Notes: generated by a model not told the origin, from the letters alone. Positions 15,449 through 24,761 are shown, counted from the first letter of the stretch. The stretch is 64,000 bases of DNA from Flavobacterium pallidum (GCF_003097535.1 NZ_CP029187.1:992001-1056000), one strand, 5' to 3'. Made by a program: numbers and translations.

Positions 15449-17893
15449 TTATTCCCTGTAAAAAACCCGCTTCACGCGCTGCGAAATGCCGGTCAGGATT
15501 TCGTAAGGGATTGTCCCCAATGCTTTTGCTATCTCATTGACCGTTGGGCTTTCGCCAAAAATCACGACGCGGTCACCTTCCTTGCAGGAAATGTTACTGA
15601 TATCCACCATCAGCATATCCATGCAGACGCTGCCCAGTATAGGGGCTTTTTTGTTTTTTATAGTCACGAACCCTTTTTCATTGCCCCAGCCGCGCGAAAT
15701 GCCGTCAGCGTACCCAATGGGAATCGTGGCGATTTTTGTGGGTTTGTCAGCAATAAATCTTCTGCCGTAGCCCACGCTGTCGCCTTCGGGAATGGTGCGG
15801 ATTTGCGAAATGACCGATTTTAATGTGCCTACGTTTTCGAGTTGTTTCTGTTCCTCGGCATCATTAGAAATGCCGTAAAGCCCGATGCCAAGCCGTACCA
15901 TATCGTATTGTGCGTCGGGGAAATTCGTAATGCCCGAGGTATTGAGCATGTGACGGATGGGATGGATTTGCAGTCCGGTCATCAACTTAGCCGATAGTTT
16001 TTCGAAGCGTGTAATCTGCGAAAGCGCAAAATCCTTAAAGCTTACATCATCGCTTGTAGCCATGTGTGACAGGATGCTTTTCACTTTGACGGACTTGTTT
16101 TCCTTTAAAATGGCAATGAGTTCGTCCATATTATTTTCCTCGAAACCGAGTCGGTGCATGCCGGTGTCGATTTTGATGTGGATTGGGAATTGCTCGAGTT
16201 TTCGCTGTTTTGCAATTTGTAAAAAGGATTTGAGTCCTTTGATGCTGTAAATTTCTGGTTCTAGTTCGTGCTGAATAATCGATTGAAAGCTCGTCGTTTC
16301 AGGATTCAGGACCATAATCGGCAATTTGATTCCAGCCGATTTCAATGAAATACCTTCGTCTGCGAAAGCCACGCCAAGGTAATCCACATGGTGGTGTTCG
16401 AGCAGTTTCGCAATTTCAAAACCGCCGTTTCCATAACCGAAAGCCTTGACCATGACCATCATTTTGGTTGCTGGTTTTAGCTTGGATTTAAAAAAATTCA
16501 GGTTGTGGCTGATCGCGTTCAGGTTGATTTCCAAAACCGTTTCATGCGTCTTTTCTTCCAATAACAGCACGATCCGCTCAAATTCAAAGGTACGCGCGCC
16601 TTTAATCAGGATGGTTTCATTTCCGAAAGACAGCGTGTCGAAAGCATCGATGAATCCTTCTGTATCCTTGAAAGTGATGCAATTCGCAAATTTATTCTTA
16701 TAGGCCGAAATCGTTTCGCCAATACCGATCACGCGCTGGATCTTATTCGAAATCACCAATTGGGAAACCTTTGAGTACAGTTCGTCAGTGTCCAATCCAC
16801 TTTGGAAAATATCGGACAAAATCAGCGTTTTTTTCTTGTATTGTTTTTGGCTTTCGAGAAAATCCAGTGCAATTTTCAGCGACTGGAAATCGGAACTGTA
16901 ACTGTCATCAATCAAAGTGGTGTTGTTGATACCGTTTTTAACCTTGAGCCGCATTTCCACCGGATACAGCAATTCCATGCGTTGTTCAATCGTTTCATGG
17001 GAATAGCCGAAATGGAGCAAAACCATCAAACACTGGATCGCATTTTCAATCGAAGCGTCATCCTGGAACGGAATCTTGATTTCGAATACCTGGCCGTTGT
17101 GGCGGATTTTCAGAACGGTTTTGTCGACCATCGGTTTTTTGCCAATAAATACATCGGCGGATTCGTCTTTGCAGCTCCACGTAAACGTGGTCACTTTTTG
17201 GCTCAGGAATGCTTCGACGGTTTTATTCTTATGACAGATCAGGATGTCCGAGTGCGTAAACAATTTCAGTTTTTCCTTAATCTTTTCGCCTAAATTCGAA
17301 AAGCCTTCGTCATGCGCTGATCCTATATTCGTGAGCAGCCCGATCGTCGGGCGGATAATCGGCTCCAATTTCACCATTTCATTGACCGTGGAAATCCCGG
17401 CTTCAAAAATCCCTAAATTATGGTTCTCGTTAATCGACACCACCGAAAGCGGTACACCTACCTGCGAGTTATAACTTTTCGGGCTTCTGATAATGTTGTA
17501 ATCCGGGCCAAGCAGGAAATTCAGCCATTCCTTCACGATTGTTTTTCCGTTGCTGCCCGTAATCCCGATTACCGGAAAATGAAACAATCCGCGATACCAG
17601 GCCGCAAATTGCTGCAGCGCGTCGAGCGTATTTTCTACTATGATGAAATATGCTTTTCCTTCAAGATTTTCGGGAATGTGCGTCACGACGAAATTCCGCA
17701 CGCCGTTTTCAATCAGGTTGCTGATGTAACTGTGCGCGTCATAATTGGGTCCGGCAATGGCAAAAAACAAGGTGCCGGCACCATTCTGCAATGAGCGGCT
17801 GTCTATGGACACCGAATCGATTTCAAAATTTTCCGGCTTGCCATTGGTTTTGGCATTCAGGATCGGGATGATATTTGGGAGTGTAAGCGTCAC
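15449..17893 (-). CDS. Bifunctional MurF ligase / alanine racemase fusion
   Basis: An 814-residue fusion. The N-terminal half (about 1-440) is UDP-N-acetylmuramoyl-tripeptide:D-alanyl-D-alanine ligase, with the ATP-binding loop GITGSNGKTIVKEW and the Mur-ligase central domain. The C-terminal half (about 450-814) is a PLP-dependent alanine racemase, with the Schiff-base lysine K483 in MVMVKAFGYGNGG, the GYGRRF region and GIPIGYADGISRG-like signatures (here ATIPIGYADGISRG). The fusion couples making D-alanine with using D-Ala-D-Ala in peptidoglycan precursor synthesis. This arrangement is widespread in Bacteroidota. The gene follows the thymidine kinase gene by 28 bases on the same strand, so the two are probably co-transcribed. 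Confidence 0.95.
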   Translation of the reverse strand: MTLTLPNIIPILNAKTNGKPENFEIDSVSIDSRSLQNGAGTLFFAIAGPNYDAHSYISNLIENGVRNFVVTHIPENLEGKAYFIIVENTLDALQQFAAWYRGLFHFPVIGITGSNGKTIVKEWLNFLLGPDYNIIRSPKSYNSQVGVPLSVVSINENHNLGIFEAGISTVNEMVKLEPIIRPTIGLLTNIGSAHDEGFSNLGEKIKEKLKLFTHSDILICHKNKTVEAFLSQKVTTFTWSCKDESADVFIGKKPMVDKTVLKIRHNGQVFEIKIPFQDDASIENAIQCLMVLLHFGYSHETIEQRMELLYPVEMRLKVKNGINNTTLIDDSYSSDFQSLKIALDFLESQKQYKKKTLILSDIFQSGLDTDELYSKVSQLVISNKIQRVIGIGETISAYKNKFANCITFKDTEGFIDAFDTLSFGNETILIKGARTFEFERIVLLLEEKTHETVLEINLNAISHNLNFFKSKLKPATKMMVMVKAFGYGNGGFEIAKLLEHHHVDYLGVAFADEGISLKSAGIKLPIMVLNPETTSFQSIIQHELEPEIYSIKGLKSFLQIAKQRKLEQFPIHIKIDTGMHRLGFEENNMDELIAILKENKSVKVKSILSHMATSDDVSFKDFALSQITRFEKLSAKLMTGLQIHPIRHMLNTSGITNFPDAQYDMVRLGIGLYGISNDAEEQKQLENVGTLKSVISQIRTIPEGDSVGYGRRFIADKPTKIATIPIGYADGISRGWGNEKGFVTIKNKKAPILGSVCMDMLMVDISNISCKEGDRVVIFGESPTVNEIAKALGTIPYEILTGISQRVKRVFYRE

Positions 17894-17921
17894 GCTTTTT
17901 TGGTTTTAGCCAAAGAAAAAG

Positions 17922-18560
17922 TCAAAGAATCGAATCGGTCTTGTTGCGTTCGTTCCGTTCCTGGAATTCTTCCTTTTCGGCATGGTTATGCATCGCATTA
18001 TAATAAGCCGCACGGCTTAACGGCTCGTATTCTTCAGTTTCGCCAAGCATGACGAGTTTGTCGCTGTCGGTTTTGCGGAAGCTGTAATGGGCGAGGTTTC
18101 CGGTTCTGGTACACACGGCATGCACTTTGGTCACATATTCGGCAGTGGCCATCAGGGCCGGCATCGGCCCGAAAGGATTGCCTTTAAAATCCATATCGAG
18201 TCCGGCAACAATCACACGGATTCCGGAATTGGCCAGATCATTGCATACGCTGATGATCTCATCGTCAAAAAACTGTGCCTCATCGATTCCGACCACTTCG
18301 CAACCCTGCGCCAAAAGGCGGATGTTGGCCGCGGCGGGGACCGGAGTCGAACGGATTTCGTTGCTGTCGTGCGACACCACCATTTCGTCATGGTAACGCG
18401 TATCGATGGCGGGTTTGAAGATTTCTACTTTCTGTTGGGCGAATTGCGCACGTTTGAGGCGGCGTATCAACTCTTCGGTCTTCCCTGAAAACATCGAACC
18501 GCAGATTACTTCGATCCAGCCAAATTGCTCTTTATGGTTTACTGTGTTTTCGAGAAACAT
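17922..18560 (-). CDS. tdk: Thymidine kinase (type II)
   Basis: A 212-residue salvage enzyme that phosphorylates thymidine with ATP. The P-loop GSMFSGKT is at residues 21-28, the catalytic and magnesium motif is [12 protein letters not shown], and the lasso/thymidine-binding segment includes [13 protein letters not shown]. The zinc-binding CxxC pairs found in many type II kinases are mostly missing: the stretch reads [17 protein letters not shown] recall flavobacterial homologues looking the same, so this is not evidence of decay. It is the first gene ahead of murF-alr. Confidence 0.95.
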   Translation of the reverse strand: MFLENTVNHKEQFGWIEVICGSMFSGKTEELIRRLKRAQFAQQKVEIFKPAIDTRYHDEMVVSHDSNEIRSTPVPAAANIRLLAQGCEVVGIDEAQFFDDEIISVCNDLANSGIRVIVAGLDMDFKGNPFGPMPALMATAEYVTKVHAVCTRTGNLAHYSFRKTDSDKLVMLGETEEYEPLSRAAYYNAMHNHAEKEEFQERNERNKTDSIL

Positions 18561-18754
18561 TTTTTATTTTTCTGCCCGTAAAAATGAATAGTTTTTATTA
18601 CTTTGTAACACGAACAAACGAAATATTTTTCTTTGGTTTGTCCGGTTTCAAATGTAGAAAAATTTTATGACGCTGACTTCTTTCGTTTGCGAAATATCAC
18701 CCTGAAGAAGTTAATTTTTAATACCACACGCCAAATTCCTTATCTCCGAAAACT

Positions 18755-19834
18755 ATGAAAAAAAAGCTGGAGGCTGACCTGATCAGCATCGCACACCGGA
18801 TCCTGAAACTCAAGAATAAATCAGAACTCGACCAACTTTACCTTGAAACGCAGCAGCTTTATGAAAAATTAGCCGTCCTTAAGTTTGTCGAAAATCATTT
18901 TGCCGATGCCAAACCTACGATTGGGCATCAGGAAGTAACCGGGGCGTTGCAGGTTGTTTTTGATCAACAACAAGACGCTTCCGCAGAAAATCATGACGAC
19001 AATGCTTCCGCAGAAAACACTCCGGAACAGCAAACACAAACGGAAGCCATATCGGAACCTCAAAATCCAGAACAGGAAGCCGAAGCCACGGACGAAGAGC
19101 ATGAATCCAATCCGGAAGTTGCAGAAGAAGCGCTAGTAGCTATCGAGGACGAGCCAGCTGACGAAAATAAAGACATCGCAAATGGTGAAGAAACTCCGGA
19201 AGAGGAAGCTCTAACATCCGAAGATGAATCTATCCAAAGCGAAACGAAAGCAGAAGAACAACCTTCCTTCGACCTTGAATTTGAAAAGAAACAAGACGCG
19301 CCGAAGGAAACTCCAAAAAATCAAATTTCGTTTGAGGATTTCTTAGGCAATTATACCGAACCGGTTTTTGAGAAAGTGAGTGACAAGAAGGAACAAGCAG
19401 CTGTTGAGGAAACCGCTGCGGCTATAGAAGAGGAAGAAAAACCTGCGCCCGCAGAGGAATCGAACGAGGTGGACACGGAAGAAACAACAGACACAGGAAA
19501 CGAAGAAGTTCTTGAAGACGAGCCGGAAGAAGAAGAAACGCCTACAGAGGAAAAACTGCCAGAACCGACATACGAACCCGTACAACCCGCAACCGACAAG
19601 CCGCTGCGTTCGTTTACCTTCGGGTTAAACGACCGCGTGGGATTTGAGAAGCACCTTTTCGGGGGCAGCAGCGAAGACATGAATCGCGTAGTGTCGCAAC
19701 TCAGCACGTTTGATTCGTTTGACGAAGCCCGTGATTTTATCGAGGATATGGTCAAGCCCGATTACAACAATTGGGACGGAAAAGATGATTACGCACAGCG
19801 GTTCATGGATATTATAGAGCGAAAATTCAACTGA
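18755..19834 (+). CDS. Acidic low-complexity protein with conserved C-terminal domain, function unknown
   Basis: A 359-residue protein I cannot assign. Residues 1-60 form a helical, probably coiled-coil region (KKKLEADLISIAHRILKLKNKSEL). Residues 70-280 are very rich in Glu, Asp, Ala, Thr and Pro and look disordered. The last ~80 residues (LRSFTFGLNDRVGFEKHLFGG...DYNNWDGKDDYAQRFMDIIERKF) form a compact conserved-looking domain that I associate with uncharacterised Bacteroidota proteins. No signal peptide or membrane helix is seen, so it is probably cytoplasmic. Two copies of GCTTCCGCAGA occur 27 bases apart (18977, 19004), encoding the repeated pattern ASAEN. A terminator follows directly. 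Confidence 0.75.
   Translation: MKKKLEADLISIAHRILKLKNKSELDQLYLETQQLYEKLAVLKFVENHFADAKPTIGHQEVTGALQVVFDQQQDASAENHDDNASAENTPEQQTQTEAISEPQNPEQEAEATDEEHESNPEVAEEALVAIEDEPADENKDIANGEETPEEEALTSEDESIQSETKAEEQPSFDLEFEKKQDAPKETPKNQISFEDFLGNYTEPVFEKVSDKKEQAAVEETAAAIEEEEKPAPAEESNEVDTEETTDTGNEEVLEDEPEEEETPTEEKLPEPTYEPVQPATDKPLRSFTFGLNDRVGFEKHLFGGSSEDMNRVVSQLSTFDSFDEARDFIEDMVKPDYNNWDGKDDYAQRFMDIIERKFN
18977..18987 (+). repeat. Copy of over-represented word GCTTCCGCAGA
   Basis: Exact 11-base word on the coding strand, in frame as Ala-Ser-Ala-Glu. It is the first of a close pair. Confidence 0.7.
19004..19014 (+). repeat. Copy of over-represented word GCTTCCGCAGA
   Basis: Second copy of the pair, 27 bases after the first and also in frame as Ala-Ser-Ala-Glu. 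Confidence 0.7.
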
Positions 19835-19840
19835 TTTTAT

Positions 19841-19867
19841 AACCACGGGAAGCCGTGGTTTTCTTTT
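19841..19867 (+). terminator. Terminator between the acidic-protein gene and rsmI
   Basis: Stem AACCACGG/CCGTGGTT closes a short loop and is followed by a T-rich tract. It ends just before the rsmI ATG at 19870, so it also rules out the longer rsmI start at 19855. Confidence 0.85.
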
Positions 19868-19869
19868 AT

Positions 19870-20574
19870 ATGGGCAAATTATACATCGTTCCGACACCGA
19901 TCGGCAACCTCGAAGACATGACCTTCCGCGCGATCCGCGTATTAAAGGAATCCGACCTCATTTTAGCGGAAGACACGCGTACCAGCGGCAAACTCATGAA
20001 GCATTTCGAAATCGCCACGCACATGCACAGCCACCACATGCACAACGAGCACAAAACCGTGGAAAATCTTGTGGCACGGCTTAAAGGCGGTGAGACCATC
20101 GCCCTGATTTCTGATGCAGGCACGCCAGCGATTTCCGATCCTGGTTTTTTACTGACACGCGCCTGTGTCGAAAACGGGATTGATGTGGAATGTCTGCCCG
20201 GAGCCACAGCTTTCGTACCGGCTTTAGTAAACAGTGGATTGCCTAATGACCGTTTTATCTTCGAAGGATTTTTACCGGAAAAGAAAGGAAGGCAGACAAG
20301 GTTTTTAGCATTAGCGGAAGAAGCACGCACGATGATTTTTTATGTGTCACCGCATAAACTGGTGAAGACTTTAGCGGAATTCGTGCAGTATTTCGGGGAA
20401 GACAGGCCGGTTTGTGTGTCGCGGGAATTGTCGAAGCTTCACGAGGAAAATGTGAGGGGAACCACTAGTGAGGTCCTGAAGCATTTTGAAGTTAAAGCTC
20501 CGAAAGGGGAAATTGTTGTGGTTGTTGGGGGGAAGGTGGAGAGGAAAGAATCAAGAGTCAAGAATCAAGATTAG
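19870..20574 (+). CDS. rsmI: 16S rRNA (cytidine(1402)-2'-O)-methyltransferase
   Basis: A 234-residue SAM-dependent tetrapyrrole-methylase-fold enzyme that 2'-O-methylates C1402 of 16S rRNA. The start MGKLYIVPTPIGNLEDMTFRAI is the classic family opening, followed by AEDTRTSGKLMKHF, ALISDAGTPAISDPG and LPGATAFVPALVNSGLP, all diagnostic. The last ten residues (KESRVKNQD) are encoded by an intergenic CAAGA-type repeat and have probably been captured by drift of the stop codon. It sits only three bases after the upstream terminator, so its promoter is unclear and may lie in the preceding gene. Confidence 0.96.
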   Translation: MGKLYIVPTPIGNLEDMTFRAIRVLKESDLILAEDTRTSGKLMKHFEIATHMHSHHMHNEHKTVENLVARLKGGETIALISDAGTPAISDPGFLLTRACVENGIDVECLPGATAFVPALVNSGLPNDRFIFEGFLPEKKGRQTRFLALAEEARTMIFYVSPHKLVKTLAEFVQYFGEDRPVCVSRELSKLHEENVRGTTSEVLKHFEVKAPKGEIVVVVGGKVERKESRVKNQD

Positions 20575-20576
20575 GG
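20544..20576 (+). repeat. Short CAAGA-type direct repeat at the end of rsmI
   Basis: AGAATCAAGAGTCAAGAATC with a following AAGATT is built of repeated (A/G)TCAAGA units. Part of it codes for the last residues of RsmI. Units of this kind recur in Flavobacterium spacers (recollection). It marks the left border of the AT-rich gene that follows. Confidence 0.55.
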
Positions 20577-20614
20577 TGGTGTTTATGATTTAGCGGAAAT
20601 TTTGCAAGTGTACT

Positions 20615-21244
20615 ATGTTAAAAGAAATTATAGCAATTTTATTTTCAGTTGCAGCCTTAACAGGTTCGATCCTTTGGTTTGTTAAAGAATTTATCAAAAA
20701 AATGTTCGACGCTGATTCAGAGAGATTAAAAAGCAAGCTAATTCTTGAAAATCAAAAATATACCAAACTTCAAAACGAACAATTTGAAACATTAAAATTA
20801 ATTTATTCAAATCTTATGAAAACGGAAGAATTAATAAATGAATTTTATGGCATAATTAAAGATGATGTTAAGTTTTCAAAGCAACATAAAAATCGAGTTG
20901 TTGCGCCTTTAACAAATTTAATTTTTCAAACTCAAAGGCATTTCAAAGAAAATAGAATTTTTATACCTAAAGTTCTTGTTCCTAAAATTGAAAATGTAAT
21001 AGATAAATTATTTTTGTGTCATACAAAATCTGCACTAGCTTTAATTATTAAATCTGACGAACATTTTGATGAAAACGGAAACTATTTAGGAATTGTAAGT
21101 AAACAGTTTAACGAAATTTCGAATGATAGAATAGAAGAATTTAAAGAGGTTCTTTTATTAATCGAAAAAACTAAAGATGAAGAATTACCAAAATTAATTG
21201 CTGACACGGAAATTGAATTTAGAAAAATATTTGGATCCAAATAA
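20615..21244 (+). CDS. AT-rich hypothetical protein with N-terminal membrane helix
   Basis: A 209-residue protein I do not recognise. One transmembrane helix (LKEIIAILFSVAALTGSILWFV, residues 2-23) is followed by a long, mostly helical, charged region (AERLKSKLILENQKYTKLQNEQ-like, probably coiled coil) that likely faces the cytoplasm. Codon use is very A/T-rich (many AAA, AAT, TTA, ATT), clearly different from rsmI and adenine deaminase on either side, which suggests horizontal acquisition. It stands alone after a repeat at the end of rsmI, with no obvious partner gene. No enzymatic motif is visible. Confidence 0.6.
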   Translation: MLKEIIAILFSVAALTGSILWFVKEFIKKMFDADSERLKSKLILENQKYTKLQNEQFETLKLIYSNLMKTEELINEFYGIIKDDVKFSKQHKNRVVAPLTNLIFQTQRHFKENRIFIPKVLVPKIENVIDKLFLCHTKSALALIIKSDEHFDENGNYLGIVSKQFNEISNDRIEEFKEVLLLIEKTKDEELPKLIADTEIEFRKIFGSK

Positions 21245-21341
21245 AAAATTTCTACTAATAGAGTTTAAGCAGTTACTAGTTTTTTATTTTAAATTTCCCT
21301 CACTTCCAGTAACACAATCTTTCAGCGCAGTGGTCTTTTCT

Positions 21342-22967
21342 CTAGCCCACCCCCAACCCCACAAACTCAAACTTACTCCCACTAAACAAACCCTTATCCG
21401 ATAATTTCAAATCCGGAATTACGAGTAAAGCCATAAACGACAACGTCATAAACGGAGCGTTCAATCGACAGCCGAAACTTTTCGCCAGTTTGTCGATTTC
21501 CTGGTATCTTTTACCTGTTTCCCAACCGTCAAGGTCGCTGATGATGCCTGCGATGGGGAGTGGTAGTATGTTCTGGATTTTCTTTTCTACCGCACAAACG
21601 CCGCCTTTGTTTTCAATGATGAGGTTCACGGCGCTGCAGATTTCCTCGTCGGAAACACCAATGGCAACGATGTTGTGGCAATCATGCGCGACGGAACTCG
21701 CAATCGCTCCCTTCTTGAATCCGAAGTTTTTGATAAAGGCTACGGCTGGCTTCGCATTTTTTTCATAACGGTTCACAACGACGATTTTCAGGATGTCGTT
21801 TTGGGTGTCCGAAATGATTTTGCCATCTTTTAATAATGGTTTCAGGTGCAGTTCATTCGTAATTAACTGCCCTTCCAAAGCTTCGATCACACGGATGTTG
21901 CCACCCGAACCGGAAACCTCAAAATCGGATGGTTTTTTTGCCGCAGCCTTAAAATTATTTGGTTTTGAAAATACCACCCTGTCGATAAATGATTGGTCGT
22001 TCTCAGCGACAAGCTGCCCGTTGATGTAGGTTTGCAGTACATTAAAATCAATCAGATCTTCAACGACAATGAAATCGGCGGGGTCGTTTTCCCGCAGGGA
22101 ACCGACAGGGATTTTATAATGGTCTATCGGGTTGAGGCACGCCGCCTGCAACACCTTGAACACATCGATGCCTTTTGAAACGGCACGCGCGCACAATTCG
22201 TTGATGTGCCCGACAATCAGGTCATCGGGATGTTTGTCATCAGAGCAGAACATCATATTCTCATAATGCTTCGAAAGCAAATACACCAAAGCCTCAAAAT
22301 TCTTCGCGGCGCTGCCTTCCCTGATGATGATTTTCATGCCGAGCGCCAGTTTCTCCAACGCTTCCCTGCTCGTAAAACATTCATGGTCAGTGGTGACTCC
22401 GGCGTTAACGTACTTTTTCAACCCATCGCCGGTGACCGCCGGAGCATGGCCGTCAACGGGTTTGTTGAAGTGTTTCGCCCAGGCGATTTTTTTCAGCACT
22501 TCGGCATCGTCGTAAATCACGCCGGGATAATTCATCATTTCGGCGAGGTAATAAATATCTGCGGAAGCGAGCAGATCCTTAATCCCTTCCGAATCGATGA
22601 CGGCGCCGGCAGTTTCAAAAGACGTGGCGGGCACACACGACGGCGCTCCGAAATGGAATTTAAATGGGACTTTTTTACCATTCTCAATCATATATTCCAC
22701 GCCTTTTGCGCCGAGGACATTCGCAATTTCATGCGGATCGGAAATCGTGGCGACCGTACCGTGCGTGACGGCAAGCCTTGCAAATTCGGACGGCACGAGC
22801 ATCGAGCTTTCGATATGGATGTGCGCATCGATGAAACCGGGCATGATGTACTGCTTTTCCCAATGGCGTTTTTCGACGATCGAGATGATGCGGCCGTCAT
22901 TCACGGTGACGATTCCGGGATATATGCGCTTGTTGCGGATGTCGACGATTTGTCCTTTAAGTTCCAT
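21342..22967 (-). CDS. ade: Adenine deaminase
   Basis: A 541-residue amidohydrolase that converts adenine to hypoxanthine in purine salvage. The ATG at 22967 gives [20 protein letters not shown]. Metal-binding motifs follow: [15 protein letters not shown], then [24 protein letters not shown] and [12 protein letters not shown]. The C-terminal domain contains [13 protein letters not shown] and the closing [20 protein letters not shown], as in bacterial Ade enzymes. The longer frame upstream has no family match and is rejected. The gene is divergent from recJ. A GCTTCCGCAGA copy (22558-22568) is in frame as Ala-Ser-Ala-Asp. Confidence 0.96.
   Translation of the reverse strand: MELKGQIVDIRNKRIYPGIVTVNDGRIISIVEKRHWEKQYIMPGFIDAHIHIESSMLVPSEFARLAVTHGTVATISDPHEIANVLGAKGVEYMIENGKKVPFKFHFGAPSCVPATSFETAGAVIDSEGIKDLLASADIYYLAEMMNYPGVIYDDAEVLKKIAWAKHFNKPVDGHAPAVTGDGLKKYVNAGVTTDHECFTSREALEKLALGMKIIIREGSAAKNFEALVYLLSKHYENMMFCSDDKHPDDLIVGHINELCARAVSKGIDVFKVLQAACLNPIDHYKIPVGSLRENDPADFIVVEDLIDFNVLQTYINGQLVAENDQSFIDRVVFSKPNNFKAAAKKPSDFEVSGSGGNIRVIEALEGQLITNELHLKPLLKDGKIISDTQNDILKIVVVNRYEKNAKPAVAFIKNFGFKKGAIASSVAHDCHNIVAIGVSDEEICSAVNLIIENKGGVCAVEKKIQNILPLPIAGIISDLDGWETGKRYQEIDKLAKSFGCRLNAPFMTLSFMALLVIPDLKLSDKGLFSGSKFEFVGLGVG
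22558..22568 (-). repeat. Copy of over-represented word GCTTCCGCAGA
   Basis: Exact word on the coding (minus) strand of ade, in frame as Ala-Ser-Ala-Asp. Confidence 0.7.
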
Positions 22968-23028
22968 TGTGAAGGTTTTTTGGAAATAAATTGTGGTTGT
23001 AAGAAACAAAATATTTCCCGATTTATGC

Positions 23029-23036
23029 TACTTTTG
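23029..23036 (+). promoter_or_regulatory. Promoter -7 element of recJ
   Basis: TACTTTTG fits TAnnTTTG, 33 bases before the recJ ATG, within the short divergent spacer shared with ade. Confidence 0.45.
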
Positions 23037-23069
23037 AAACACACTTTATACACCATACAAATCAACTCT

Positions 23070-24761
23070 ATGCGCTGGACACTCCAACCCTCACCCGAAC
23101 CTGAAAAGGTACAATCGCTTTCACAAACCTTGAACATTGATCCGCTTGTGGCAAGATTGCTGGTACAACGCGGCATCGAAACCTATGAAGATGCGCGGAA
23201 ATTTTTCCGGCCAAGCCTCGACGACCTGCACAATCCGTACCTGATGAAGGACATGGACAAGGCAGTTTTACGGATTGAAAAAGCGATTGAAAACGGCGAG
23301 AACATCCTGGTTTTCGGGGATTATGACGTGGATGGCACGACGGCGGTCTCGTTGGTTTCTTCGTATTTAAAGACCATTTACCCGAATGTGGCGACGTACA
23401 TTCCGGATCGTTATGCGGAAGGTTACGGCATTTCGTACACCGGTATCGATTATGCCGATGACAATGGCGTTTCACTGATTATTGCGTTGGATTGCGGCAT
23501 AAAATCCATCGATCACGTTGCTTACGCAAAAGAAAAAAACATCGATTTCATCATTTGCGACCACCACCGCCCGGGCGATATTTTGCCTGATGCGGTGGCG
23601 GTTCTGGATCCGAAAAGAACCGATTGCCATTATCCGTATGATGAACTTTGCGGTTGTGGGGTCGGGTTTAAGCTGATCCAGGCCCTCGGCGCCGAACGCG
23701 GGCAAACGATTGATGATTTGCTGCCGTACCTTGACCTGGTTGCTGTGGCGATTGCCGCCGATATTGTGCCGATTACGGGCGAAAACAGGATTTTGGCGCA
23801 TTTCGGATTGCAGGTGATCAATTCGTTCCCGAGGAATGGGATCAAGGCTTTGGTGTATTTATCCAAAAAGCAAAAACTCGACATCACCGATGTGGTGTTC
23901 ATTCTTGCCCCTAGGATCAATGCGGCGGGAAGGATCCGCCACGGGAACCATGCAGTGGAATTATTGACCGAAGCCGATTTTGACCAGGCTGTTTTATACG
24001 CTTCGGAAATTGAAAAATACAACGCTGACCGCAAGGAACTCGACAAGCAGATCACAATGGAGGCTTTGGCACAAATTGAGGAAAATAACGAGCAGGAGCA
24101 TTTTACGACAGTGGTTTTTAAAGACAGCTGGCATAAAGGCGTGATTGGTATCGTCGCGTCACGATTGATTGAAACCTATTACCGCCCGACGATCGTGTTT
24201 ACGGAATCGGGTGAAAAATATGCCGCTTCGGCGAGGTCCGTGAGCGGATTCGACGTGTATGATGCTTTGGAACACTGTGCGGAACACCTCGAGCAATTCG
24301 GAGGGCATAAATATGCGGCGGGCATGACGTTGAAAAAGGAAAACTATGCCGCTTTCAAAAACGCATTCGAGCAGTGTGTGCGTGCGACGATTCCGCAGGA
24401 ACTTTTAACGCCGGAAATCAGGATTGACGCGGAAATCGATTTTTCGGAAATTACGCCGAAGCTGACCCGGATATTGAAACAGTTCGAACCGTTTGGCCCG
24501 ATGAATATGGCACCGGTTTTCGTAAGCCGGAATGTCACCGATACCGGCTATGCGAAGAAACTCGGCAATGACGAATCGCACTTAAAACTGTTTCTCAAAC
24601 AGGGAAATTCGGAGGGTTTCGGGGCGATTGGTTTCGGGTTGGGCAAAAAAATTGATGTGGCTTCAGAAAAGAAACCGTTCGATGTGGTTTTTTGCATTGA
24701 TGAAAATCAGTGGAACGGAACGGTAAGCGTGCAGTTACGGGTTAAGGATATTGGTAATTAA
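23070..24761 (+). CDS. recJ: Single-stranded-DNA-specific exonuclease RecJ
   Basis: A 563-residue DHH-family 5'-3' exonuclease acting in recombination and mismatch repair. The true start is the ATG at 23070 (MRWTLQPSPEPEKVQSL); a long open frame upstream is only the shadow of ade. DHH motifs are complete: VFGDYDVDGTTAVSL, IALDCGIKS, FIICDHHRPG and DLVAVAIAADIVPI. The DHHA1 domain has SARSVSGFDVYDAL and FGGHKYAAGMTL. The C-terminal OB-fold region ends VSVQLRVKDI. The stop codon overlaps the stop of the convergent lpxH gene by four bases (TTAA). Confidence 0.96.
   Translation: MRWTLQPSPEPEKVQSLSQTLNIDPLVARLLVQRGIETYEDARKFFRPSLDDLHNPYLMKDMDKAVLRIEKAIENGENILVFGDYDVDGTTAVSLVSSYLKTIYPNVATYIPDRYAEGYGISYTGIDYADDNGVSLIIALDCGIKSIDHVAYAKEKNIDFIICDHHRPGDILPDAVAVLDPKRTDCHYPYDELCGCGVGFKLIQALGAERGQTIDDLLPYLDLVAVAIAADIVPITGENRILAHFGLQVINSFPRNGIKALVYLSKKQKLDITDVVFILAPRINAAGRIRHGNHAVELLTEADFDQAVLYASEIEKYNADRKELDKQITMEALAQIEENNEQEHFTTVVFKDSWHKGVIGIVASRLIETYYRPTIVFTESGEKYAASARSVSGFDVYDALEHCAEHLEQFGGHKYAAGMTLKKENYAAFKNAFEQCVRATIPQELLTPEIRIDAEIDFSEITPKLTRILKQFEPFGPMNMAPVFVSRNVTDTGYAKKLGNDESHLKLFLKQGNSEGFGAIGFGLGKKIDVASEKKPFDVVFCIDENQWNGTVSVQLRVKDIGN

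Noticed and set aside
15449..17893. MurF-Alr fusion as a novel gene fusion
   Set aside because: The arrangement is already common in Bacteroidota, so it is annotated but not reported as new.
17922..18560. Loss of zinc-binding cysteines as evidence that tdk is broken
   Set aside because: The P-loop, catalytic motif and lasso region are intact, and flavobacterial homologues, as I recall them, look the same.
19343..19755. Minus-strand open frames opposite the acidic-protein gene
   Set aside because: They are a by-product of the biased Glu/Asp codons on the plus strand and encode Ser/Phe/Val-rich nonsense.
22206..23069. Long N-terminal extension of the recJ reading frame
   Set aside because: It is the antisense shadow of adenine deaminase. 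RecJ family sequence begins at the ATG at 23070, next to a promoter element in the divergent spacer.
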